A stretch of 5,033 nt of DNA from positions 1-5,033 of the forward strand of contig DKJQ01000305.1 in NCBI GenBank assembly GCA_002454845.1, given 5' to 3'. The notes under the pieces are model-generated. The model did no database searches. It was not told where the DNA came from and worked only from the letters and a program-made list of their open reading frames with translations. Shown here one piece after another: positions 1 through 5,033 of this stretch; position 1 is the stretch's first letter, and each line of letters opens with the position of its first letter. Origin of the DNA: Ignavibacteria bacterium UBA6688 (GTDB lineage Bacteria; Bacteroidota; Ignavibacteria; UBA10030). The position numbers were made by a program, and so were the translations under genes.

Positions 1-19
1 CCATTACCTTCAAAGGCCC

Positions 20-85
20 TGTAGGCGAGACAGCGTCCCCGCCCGACGGGGATGAGATCTCGACAGGCGGGCGGGTCGCCCTACA
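20..85. repeat. G/C-rich imperfect palindrome, REP-like unit
   Basis: The outer arms TGTAGGCGA (20-28) and TCGCCCTACA (76-85) are complementary apart from one extra base. Inside them, CCCGCCCG (38-45) is exactly complementary to CGGGCGGG (68-75). A competing local hairpin is also possible: TCCCCG (36-41) with CGGGGA (47-52) around a 5-nt loop. GAGATCTC (54-61) is a perfect 8-bp palindrome. Ends of the TGTAGGGCGACC / GGTCGCCCTACA kind are familiar from dispersed intergenic palindromes in many bacterial genomes, which is why I call it REP-like. Only one copy is visible here, so dispersal is inferred. It lies 24 bases beyond the stop codon of the M28 gene. It is not followed by a T-run on either strand, so it is not a standard intrinsic terminator, though it could stabilise the operon's 3' end. 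Confidence 0.5.
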
Positions 86-108
86 TTCATTGCCAAAAAA
101 TAAAAACC

Positions 109-1914
109 CTACTGACTCCGCCGCTCCAAAAGGACCCTCATCGTCTTCGTTTCCATTCCCCGCTTCACCGTCACATCAACCTCATCACCCGGCTTGTATT
201 CCCCCAACGCGTACGTAAAGTCATACAGGTTTTTTATATCAACCCGTCCAAATTTCACAATGACATCGCCGCCAATCAATCCGGCTTTTGCGGCCGGACT
301 TCCTTCCCGGACGCCGGAAATCTTCATCCCCTCCGTCGACTCTCCGAAATCAGGGATCGTTCCCATGTAGACGCGTGAACCTCCACGGCCGCCCCCGGCA
401 GGACGCTGCGCCTCGACGGCGGCATACGCGGGCTTCTCCGGTGCCAGAATTAAGTCTGATGCGATCGCATACACAAGCTTCGCCACCTGCTCCATCCCTT
501 CCGCATTGATCTTCTCAAAGTCATCCGATGGGCGGTGGTAATCGGAGTGGATGTCGGTAAAGAAATGAAAGACCGGAATCTGTTTTCCATAGAAGGAAGC
601 ATGATCGCTCGGTCCGAACCCGTCCTTATTCAGTTTGAAGATGAAGGTCGAATCCTGATTATGCTTCTTCACCAGCTCTTCAAATCCCGGTGATGTCCCG
701 ATGCCGTACACAATGAGGGTGCGGTTGTTCAGCCGTCCGATCATATCCATGTTCAACATGGCGGCCATCCTCTCCAACGGCAGGGTGGGGGCAGCGACGT
801 AGTGAGCCGAGCCGAGAAGTCCCAACTCCTCCGCAGCGAACGCGAGAAACAGGATGCTGCGCTTCAGTTCATGCTTGCGTGCGCCAAAGGCCTGGGCAAG
901 CTCCAGCAACCCGGCCGTCCCGGAGGCATTATCATCTGCACCATTATGGATCTCGGGGGTATCGGGGCTGAGCGACCCGGAACCTTCTCCGCCGAAGCCC
1001 AGGTGGTCGTAGTGTGCACCGATGACGATGACCTCATTCTTCAGGAGAGGATCGGATCCTTCAAGAAATCCAACAGCGTTCGCGGTTGTTTCACGGATCG
1101 GCTGCACATCGGTCTGAATCGAAAGAACGACCTTCCGGATCGGAAACGAGTTCGGTTTCCTTGCCGCATTGATTCCCTTTTGAACATCAGCAAGGTCTCG
1201 TTCCTCGAGTTTCAGCAGCCTGTCGGCGGCTTCCCGTTTCAGGTGGATTGCCACGATTCCTGCATTACCCGTGGATTGATCGTAGCTGAGGCGAATAAAT
1301 TGGTCATTCTGATCGTCCTCCGGTCCCGTCACAAACAGGATGGCCTTGGCGCCGAGCTCCTTGGCTTTGGTTGCTTTGTAGCGGAGGGAACCAACGATGG
1401 CAGAGAAATTCATTGTTGAATCGGAGGGGGGAGCATTGCGCAGAAGAAGAAGGATTTTCCCTTTGACATCGATCCCGTCAAAGTCGTCGTACGTTTTGTT
1501 TGGTAAGGAAATACCGTACCCCGCGAATACCAAATCTCCTTCCACTGACTCCGAGGAGGAAAATCCGAGAGGACGGAAGTCCTTGTTCAACTCCAGAGCG
1601 GTTGTCCCGTTGCGCTTGATGGAAAGACTATTGGCGGGACCGAGTTTCACGCCGGAAACAAACTCAAACGTCTGTAGAAACGTACCGTTATCGCCCTTCG
1701 GGGTGAGCCCGTAAGAAGCAAACTCCCTGACGATGTATTGCACGGCAAGGTCGGCTCCTTTGGAGCCTGCCCGTCGCCCCTCCAGTGCATCGGAGGCAAG
1801 ATACTTCACATGCTCGTACAATTCTGTCCGGGTAATGTCCGGCGTCCGGGTGGATTGTGCAGATGCAACAACGGCAAGGACGACGATGAGAAAGAAAGAT
1901 CTGATCATGCTCAT
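109..1914 (-). CDS. Exported M28 family metallopeptidase with PA and PDZ domains
   Basis: A 601-residue exported zinc aminopeptidase/carboxypeptidase-like enzyme. Residues 1-19 form a signal peptide (hydrophobic LIVVLAVVASA, likely cleaved after ASA), so it acts in the periplasm or outside the cell. A protease-associated (PA) insert spans about 105-270. The M28 catalytic domain carries the full co-catalytic metal set: His301 and Asp303 in AHYDHLG, Asp327 in GADDNASG (bridging ligand), Glu362 (general base) and Glu363 in AAEELGLLGS, Asp390 in LNMDMIG and His460 in HSDYHRPSDD. These match the arrangement known from Aeromonas aminopeptidase. A PDZ domain occupies about 515-600 (GVREGSPAAKAGL, GDVIVKFG), probably for substrate or partner binding. 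The ATG overlaps the SDR stop codon in ATGA, and AAAAGGAA at 1927-1920 is well spaced for this start, which I prefer to the ATG two codons downstream. Last gene of the operon. Exact peptide specificity cannot be read from sequence. Confidence 0.95.
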   Translation of the reverse strand: MSMIRSFFLIVVLAVVASAQSTRTPDITRTELYEHVKYLASDALEGRRAGSKGADLAVQYIVREFASYGLTPKGDNGTFLQTFEFVSGVKLGPANSLSIKRNGTTALELNKDFRPLGFSSSESVEGDLVFAGYGISLPNKTYDDFDGIDVKGKILLLLRNAPPSDSTMNFSAIVGSLRYKATKAKELGAKAILFVTGPEDDQNDQFIRLSYDQSTGNAGIVAIHLKREAADRLLKLEERDLADVQKGINAARKPNSFPIRKVVLSIQTDVQPIRETTANAVGFLEGSDPLLKNEVIVIGAHYDHLGFGGEGSGSLSPDTPEIHNGADDNASGTAGLLELAQAFGARKHELKRSILFLAFAAEELGLLGSAHYVAAPTLPLERMAAMLNMDMIGRLNNRTLIVYGIGTSPGFEELVKKHNQDSTFIFKLNKDGFGPSDHASFYGKQIPVFHFFTDIHSDYHRPSDDFEKINAEGMEQVAKLVYAIASDLILAPEKPAYAAVEAQRPAGGGRGGSRVYMGTIPDFGESTEGMKISGVREGSPAAKAGLIGGDVIVKFGRVDIKNLYDFTYALGEYKPGDEVDVTVKRGMETKTMRVLLERRSQ

Positions 1915-2645
1915 ACAGGTTCCTTTTGTTTCAGGGTAAAAGATTGTGCTTCAAGATATTGGCCAGTGACATGACGGCTTGCATCCGAAGCAAGGTAAAC
2001 AAATACATCAGTTGCAGACGAAGGGGAGGGAAGCGTCGCGGGATTCTCCTCCGGGTAGGCGGCATGACGCATCTCCGTCGCCATCGCCCCCGGATTCACC
2101 GAGTTGACCCGGATGCCATAGGTCTGCATCTCCTGCGCTAGCGTCTGGGTGAAGCCTTCCATGGCAAATTTTGAGACCGCGTAAGCGCCCCAACCGGCCC
2201 TCCCGTGTCTTCCAACGGACGAAGCGACATTGATAATGGACCCGGATCGCCGATGAATCATGGACGGGAGGAAAGCCTTCGTAACATAAAACAATCCGTT
2301 GACATTGACCTGAATTACCTGTTCCCAGCGCGGAGCCGAATACTCTGCGATTGGAACGCGGGACCCCAAAAGCGCCGCGTTGTTCACAAGCACATCAACA
2401 TCGGAAAACTCTTCGAGTACGCGCTCCGCGAACCTCTGCACCTGGTCCGCATCGGAGATGTCACATTGCTCGGCCAGCGTCCGAACCCCAAAGGCAGAGA
2501 GCTCCAGTTGCGTACGCTTCAGGAGATCCTGGGATCTTCCACAGAGGGCGATGTGAGCTCCCTGTTCTGCAAACCGGAGAGCCAAGGCTTTTCCAAGACC
2601 TTTCGTCCCGCCGGTAATCACCGCCGTTTTTCCCTTGAGATTCAC
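1911..2645 (-). CDS. Short-chain dehydrogenase/reductase (SDR) family oxidoreductase
   Basis: A 244-residue cytoplasmic classical SDR with a Rossmann fold. Visible motifs: the dinucleotide-binding TGGTKGLG (11-18), Asp62 in CDISD (adenine-ring contact), NNAA (88-91), catalytic Asn114 in VNVNG, catalytic Ser142 in NVASSVG, and Tyr155/Lys159 in YAVSK, so the whole Asn-Ser-Tyr-Lys tetrad is present. GRS at 36-38 after the second strand suggests NADP(H) rather than NAD(H). PG at 185-186 fits the usual nicotinamide-side loop. The C-terminus (about 225-244) lacks the usual glycine-rich GG ending of FabG-type enzymes, so I would not call it FabG; the substrate is unknown. The start is GTG at 2645-2643, overlapping the upstream TGA as GTGA, and the upstream GGGTAG is only a weak ribosome binding site, so translation is probably coupled. 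Its stop overlaps the M28 start by 4 nt. Confidence 0.93.
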   Translation of the reverse strand: MNLKGKTAVITGGTKGLGKALALRFAEQGAHIALCGRSQDLLKRTQLELSAFGVRTLAEQCDISDADQVQRFAERVLEEFSDVDVLVNNAALLGSRVPIAEYSAPRWEQVIQVNVNGLFYVTKAFLPSMIHRRSGSIINVASSVGRHGRAGWGAYAVSKFAMEGFTQTLAQEMQTYGIRVNSVNPGAMATEMRHAAYPEENPATLPSPSSATDVFVYLASDASRHVTGQYLEAQSFTLKQKEPV

Positions 2646-3679
2646 TCTACCCAGTCGGCAACGAAAACATTGAACTCATAACGTGATTGCGCGTTTCGGT
2701 CCGAGACAAAGACGACCTTCTTCCCATCGCGCGTAAACATAGGGAAGGAATTGAAATTGCCGCCGAAGGTCACTTGTTCCGATGCCGTTCCGTCCCGCTT
2801 CACAAGATAAAGATGGAAGAAGCGTCCCTTTGGATCGAGGATATTGGAAGAATAGATGATCCGCTTATTGTCGGGGTGGAAGATCGGTGCAAAATTAGCA
2901 GCACCGTTCGAGGTCAATTGCTTCTTGTTGGTTCCATCTTCGCTTGCGACAAAAATCTCCATCTTGCTTGGCTTGACCAATTGCTCCGAAAGAAGCGACC
3001 GGTATTCCGAAGCTTCGGCTCCATCCCCGGGATGATACGCGCGCCAGACAATCGACTTTCCATCCCACGAGAAATTTGCACCGCCATCATACCCCAGATC
3101 GCTCGTCACCCGGCGGATATCCGAGCCGTCAAGGTTCATAGTATAGAGGTCCAAATCCCCGTCCCGGGAAGAGGTGAACACGATCCTGTGTCCGGAAGGC
3201 GAGACTGTAGCCTCGGCATCGTAACCGGGGCTTTGTGCCAGCGGTTTCAGGTCACTTCCATCGGACAGCGCTACATAGATATCATAATCGTTGAAGACGC
3301 CCCAGAGATATCCTTTTGATTTATCCGGAGGGGGAGGACATCGGTCGCCGCCCCCGTGGGTTGAGGCAAAAAGGATGCTCCTGTCGCCCGGTAAAAAGTA
3401 TCCGCACGTAGTTCTCCCGGTCCCCGTGCTGACAAGTCTCTGGTTCGTACCGTCGAGGTCCATGACGAAGATCTGGTCGCATGCATACGGCGGGCGCGTG
3501 GATTGAAAAATCAGCTTCGTCTCATCGAAGGAGAAATATGCCTCGGCATTCGTCCCGCCGAAGGTGAGTTGGCGGATATTCCTCAGGTGTTTCTCCCCGG
3601 GGTGACGAAGGGAATCGCTTGCTTGCGGCCAGAGCGTTGTTGTCAAAGCAGACAACATCAGAATAGTTCTTAGTATCAT
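2642..3679 (-). CDS. Secreted TolB-like PD40 beta-propeller protein
   Basis: A 345-residue exported protein built of WD40-like PD40 (TolB-type) repeats. The N-terminus MILRTILMLSALTTTLWPQA is a signal peptide. Six blade signatures follow: about 46-62 (AYFSFDETKLIFQSTR), 92-106, 154-173 (AEATVSPSGHRIVFTSSRDG), 199-214 (ANFSWDGKSIVWRA), 262-279 (APIFHPDNKRIIYSSN) and 310-329 (SFPMFTRDGKKVVFVSDRN), with DLDGTN/NLDGSD/SEDGTN turns between them. Cysteines occur at 67, 92 and 114. I recall this subfamily as standing alone or fused to M28 peptidases in other bacteria, which fits the M28 gene in this operon; that is from memory, not tested. It lacks the TolB N-terminal domain and is not near tol-pal genes, so it is not TolB itself. 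The frame is open to an ATG at 3727, but that would bury the signal peptide and overlap the upstream gene. The ATG at 3679 follows GAGGAG, though with only one base between, which is unusually tight. Confidence 0.88.
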   Translation of the reverse strand: MILRTILMLSALTTTLWPQASDSLRHPGEKHLRNIRQLTFGGTNAEAYFSFDETKLIFQSTRPPYACDQIFVMDLDGTNQRLVSTGTGRTTCGYFLPGDRSILFASTHGGGDRCPPPPDKSKGYLWGVFNDYDIYVALSDGSDLKPLAQSPGYDAEATVSPSGHRIVFTSSRDGDLDLYTMNLDGSDIRRVTSDLGYDGGANFSWDGKSIVWRAYHPGDGAEASEYRSLLSEQLVKPSKMEIFVASEDGTNKKQLTSNGAANFAPIFHPDNKRIIYSSNILDPKGRFFHLYLVKRDGTASEQVTFGGNFNSFPMFTRDGKKVVFVSDRNAQSRYEFNVFVADWVE

Positions 3680-3690
3680 TCTCCTCGTCG

Positions 3691-3981
3691 TCAAATGGTC
3701 TCCCGGGAAATATGGTGTGAGGGACATTGCAGCGGTGTATAGGTTTTTTCCTCAGTATGATCGTAGAGGCGTTCGATCCTGTCGAGCCGGACGTGCAATG
3801 CAACACCGGTCGCGGGATCGACGCCATCCAGAAACTCTTCCTTCCCGTGGGCATAGACATCCCGGGCAAGCATGTCCTGCTCCTGACCGTCAATGGTAAG
3901 GGTCAGTTTCCTGTGTTTCATGGCAGCGACTTCCAGGACATCGTACACGGAACAGGCGATCGGCTGATACGGTTGATTCAT
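3691..3981 (-). CDS. rof: Rof-like Rho-binding antiterminator (modulator of Rho-dependent termination)
   Basis: A 96-residue soluble protein with no signal peptide. Its first 75 residues resemble the Rof/YaeO family, whose Escherichia coli member binds Rho and inhibits Rho-dependent transcription termination. Recognisable features are the N-terminal YQPIAC and the following YDVLE (5-17), the strand region RKLTLTIDGQ (24-33), the KEEFL segment (47-51) and VRLDRIERLYD (64-74), which matches the RLDKI ending of the family. The E. coli protein is about 85 residues; the extra tail here (about 76-96) has no family counterpart I know. The start ATG lies 10 nt after the peroxiredoxin stop. AGGAAG at 3993-3988 overlaps that stop codon and sits 6 nt before the ATG, so translation is probably coupled. 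The gene ends 11 nt before the propeller gene. Assignment is by pattern recognition of a short, divergent family, and Rho binding is inferred. Confidence 0.75.
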   Translation of the reverse strand: MNQPYQPIACSVYDVLEVAAMKHRKLTLTIDGQEQDMLARDVYAHGKEEFLDGVDPATGVALHVRLDRIERLYDHTEEKTYTPLQCPSHHISRETI

Positions 3982-3991
3982 TCCCTGCTTC

Positions 3992-4537
3992 CTATCGGAG
4001 TTTCGACAAGGCGGATTTTAATTGCTTGAAGTCCTCATCGTCGCGTACGCTGTATTCGAGGTCCATGTACGCCACTGTTCCGCGGGTATCGATGACGATC
4101 ACCGTCCGTTTGTTCATCAAGCTCTTTTCGTTGTAACTGAGATAGGCTCTGGCGACTTCGTGGCTGTGATCACTGAGGAGTTTGAAGGGGAGATCATGAT
4201 GTTTTGCCCATTCATGGTGGGAATATACATAATCCCCGCTAATCGCCAGGATGTCCGCATTGAGGTTTTGAATGTTGCCGAAATCATCCCGCATGGTGCA
4301 GACCTCCTTCGTGCACCCGCCACTCCAGTCGGCCGGGTAAAACGCGAGCACGATATTGGATTTTCCCAGATACGAAGCGAGATGCAGGGGGGTTCGTGCT
4401 ATCGAATCCCGAGTGGCATAGGGGACCGCAAAGTCCGGTGCCCGATCCCCCACCTGGAGCAGAGGAGCATTCTGAGCCCCTCCTGAAGAGGAAATGAGAA
4501 AAAGGAAGAGCATTGTGAAGACCAATCGTCCAGCCAT
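3992..4537 (-). CDS. Exported BCP/PrxQ-type peroxiredoxin (AhpC/TSA family)
   Basis: A 181-residue thiol peroxidase that would reduce hydrogen peroxide and organic hydroperoxides outside the cytoplasm. The N-terminus (MAGRLVFTMLFLFLISSSGGA, 1-21) is a signal peptide. The thioredoxin-fold core follows: GDRAPDFAVP (30-39), then AFYPADWSGGCTKEVC (65-80). Cys75 is the peroxidatic cysteine in the P-x3-S-x2-C motif (Pro68, Ser72 replacing the more common Thr). Cys80, five residues later, is in the position of the resolving cysteine of E. coli BCP, giving an atypical 2-Cys enzyme. Arg144 in NKRTVIVID is the conserved active-site arginine. An in-frame ATG exists at 4606, but GGAGGG at 4547-4542 fits the ATG at 4537 and that start exposes the signal peptide. 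First gene of the operon. An exported thioredoxin-like partner would be needed to recycle the disulfide; none is seen in the window. Confidence 0.93.
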   Translation of the reverse strand: MAGRLVFTMLFLFLISSSGGAQNAPLLQVGDRAPDFAVPYATRDSIARTPLHLASYLGKSNIVLAFYPADWSGGCTKEVCTMRDDFGNIQNLNADILAISGDYVYSHHEWAKHHDLPFKLLSDHSHEVARAYLSYNEKSLMNKRTVIVIDTRGTVAYMDLEYSVRDDEDFKQLKSALSKLR

Positions 4538-4541
4538 GAAT

Positions 4542-4547
4542 CCCTCC
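4542..4547 (-). promoter_or_regulatory. Ribosome binding site of the peroxiredoxin gene
   Basis: GGAGGG on the minus strand, four bases before the ATG at 4537. It is the strongest Shine-Dalgarno match in the window and decides the start against the upstream in-frame ATG at 4606. Confidence 0.8.
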
Positions 4548-4560
4548 GTCTGTGATGGGA

Positions 4561-4591
4561 AAAAATTACTGCTTTGTGCAGTGAAATGCAA
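4561..4591 (-). promoter_or_regulatory. Putative promoter of the five-gene operon
   Basis: On the minus strand TTGCATTTC (4591-4583) is followed after 14 nt by TAATTTTT (4568-4561). The TTG-N20-TAnnTTTT layout resembles the -33/-7 promoter described for Bacteroidota (TTTG and TAnnTTTG), with T in place of the final G. Transcription would start near 4555, leaving roughly a 20-nt leader with the GGAGGG site. The same arrangement with identical spacing occurs on the other strand at 4660-4690. Inferred from sequence only. Confidence 0.55.
4568..4582. promoter_or_regulatory. Candidate operator: perfect 15-bp inverted repeat
   Basis: ACTGC-TTTGT-GCAGT has perfect 5-bp arms around a 5-nt centre. 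It lies exactly between the two conserved elements of the minus-strand promoter, overlapping the first base pair of the TA element, where a bound repressor would block RNA polymerase. I do not recognise the regulator. Short palindromes arise by chance, so the location is the main support. Confidence 0.35.
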
Positions 4592-4659
4592 TAAAGCATT
4601 CGTCAACTTCTCGTGGAGCAGGGCAGGGAACCGAAAGAGGGATGAGCTCGTTAATGAAT

Positions 4660-4690
4660 TTGCATTTCTGATAATGCCTTGCTACATTTT
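4660..4690 (+). promoter_or_regulatory. Putative promoter of the divergent small exported protein gene
   Basis: TTGCATTTC (4660-4668, part of TTTG at 4659-4662) is followed after 14 nt by TACATTTT (4683-4690), the same layout and spacing as the divergent promoter. Read as a sigma70 site it would be TTGCAT-N17-TACATT. The predicted start of transcription falls at about 4694-4697, at or just before the ATG, and no Shine-Dalgarno sequence lies between. Confidence 0.5.
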
Positions 4691-4696
4691 CAAATC

Positions 4697-5033
4697 ATGA
4701 ACCGAGTCAACCAATCCTTCTCCTTCATCCTGCTGGCCCTGCACCTTGGCATGCCGGTTGTGCTCCAGGCCGACCACAGCCATTTCCTGGGCATGCACTG
4801 GAATGCAGCAGAACAACTCGAGACCGATTCATGCTGCCCTTCCGAATCGCATAACTCCCTCGACTCTACCGACCGTTGCACTCTCTGTCAGCGCGGTTTG
4901 ACGTTTTTTGGAATACTGGCGGTTTGTTCTGCAATCCCCCAAAGCCATGCCGTATTCCCGCTCATTCAGTTCACCTCTCCTGACCGATCGTCCCAGTATT
5001 CTCTCTGCGTTCCCCTGCGTGGACCTCCGTTTC
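4697..5033 (+). CDS. Small exported His/Cys protein, DUF2946-like (3' end beyond window)
   Basis: An open frame of 112 codons without a stop, cut by the window edge. Residues 1-25 look like a signal peptide (SFSFILLALHLGMPVVLQA, likely cleaved after LQA). The mature part has histidines in ADHSHFLGMHW (25-35), a Cys46-Cys47 pair, CTLC (61-64), a hydrophobic stretch at about 68-80 and RGPP at 108-111. A CxxC pair followed by a hydrophobic stretch and a terminal RGPP/RAPP motif recalls DUF2946-type small proteins, which are often found just upstream of copper-related TonB receptors or efflux genes. If so, the stop codon should lie within a few codons of the window end and a metal transport gene may follow. 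The A/T-rich upstream sequence has no ribosome binding site; in-frame ATGs at 4751 and 4793 would remove the signal peptide. The family link is tentative; the open frame and export signal are seen directly. Confidence 0.65.
   Translation, partial: MNRVNQSFSFILLALHLGMPVVLQADHSHFLGMHWNAAEQLETDSCCPSESHNSLDSTDRCTLCQRGLTFFGILAVCSAIPQSHAVFPLIQFTSPDRSSQYSLCVPLRGPPF

Noticed and set aside
91..111. T-rich run just after the M28 stop codon as an intrinsic terminator
   Set aside because: The minus strand reads TTTTTATTTTTT directly after TAG, but I find no stem of useful length immediately before it in the end of the gene. The strong G/C palindrome lies after the run, which is the wrong order.
802..1419. 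Long plus-strand open frame (205 codons) opposite the M28 gene
   Set aside because: It lies wholly antisense to a gene with complete catalytic motifs, and its translation shows no recognisable domain. The same applies to plus-strand frames at 2205-2681, 2687-3319 and 4022-4486.
2642..3679. Similar short DNA stretches (for example CCTCGGCAT near 3211 and 3541) as direct repeats
   Set aside because: They fall at equivalent positions of the PD40 blades (DAEA and NAEA) and reflect the protein repeat, not a separate DNA element.
3680..3727. N-terminal extension of the propeller gene to the ATG at 3727
   Set aside because: It would overlap the Rof-like gene, bury the signal peptide and has no nearby ribosome binding site.
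4295..4317. Perfect 6-bp inverted repeat GGTGCA/TGCACC inside the peroxiredoxin gene
   Set aside because: It is explained by the coding sequence: the two arms encode the two Cys-Thr pairs of the active-site motif GCTKEVCT.
4538..4606. N-terminal extension of the peroxiredoxin to the ATG at 4606
   Set aside because: It would read through the promoter region and place 23 residues before the signal peptide; GGAGGG supports 4537.

Overview
The window holds a compact run of five genes on the minus strand (4537 down to 109) and the beginning of one divergent gene on the plus strand (from 4697 to the window edge). Base composition is moderate, by eye a little over half G+C. The exported M28 peptidase with PA and PDZ domains, the TolB-like propeller, the Rof-like protein and the A/T-rich TAnnTTTT promoter elements together suggest the Bacteroidota/Chlorobiota/Ignavibacteriota group. 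This is an inference from family resemblance, and Acidobacteriota or a related phylum cannot be excluded.

Layout in transcription order on the minus strand: (1) an exported BCP/PrxQ-type peroxiredoxin, 4537-3992; (2) a small Rof-like Rho-binding antiterminator, 3981-3691; (3) a secreted TolB-like PD40 beta-propeller protein, 3679-2642; (4) an SDR-family oxidoreductase, 2645-1911; (5) an exported M28 metallopeptidase with PA and PDZ domains, 1914-109. Gaps are 10 and 11 nt, followed by two 4-nt start/stop overlaps (GTGA, then ATGA), so this is almost certainly one operon. The Rof ribosome binding site overlaps the peroxiredoxin stop codon. Three of the five products carry signal peptides, so the operon mainly equips the cell envelope: thiol peroxide removal, a propeller that probably binds or presents peptides or polymers, and a di-zinc exopeptidase. 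The SDR and the Rof-like protein are cytoplasmic.

The 159-nt divergent intergenic region (4538-4696) contains the most interesting signal. Both strands carry the same promoter-like arrangement, TTGCATTTC-N14-TAnnTTTT, with identical spacing, one facing each gene. A perfect 15-bp inverted repeat lies between the two elements of the minus-strand copy. On the plus strand the element lies so close to the start codon that the transcript would be leaderless or nearly so. The plus-strand gene is cut by the window end. It encodes a small exported His/Cys-containing protein with a CxxC pair and an RGPP motif, resembling DUF2946-type proteins often found next to metal-uptake or efflux genes.

Beyond the end of the M28 gene (positions 1-108) there is a G/C-rich imperfect palindrome that looks like a REP-type repeat unit, and no canonical intrinsic terminator. 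I saw no tRNA, rRNA, CRISPR array, insertion sequence or broken gene. Nothing here is clearly a new defence or mobile system. The new-looking elements are regulatory (the twin promoters and palindrome) and contextual (an antiterminator gene inside an envelope operon).
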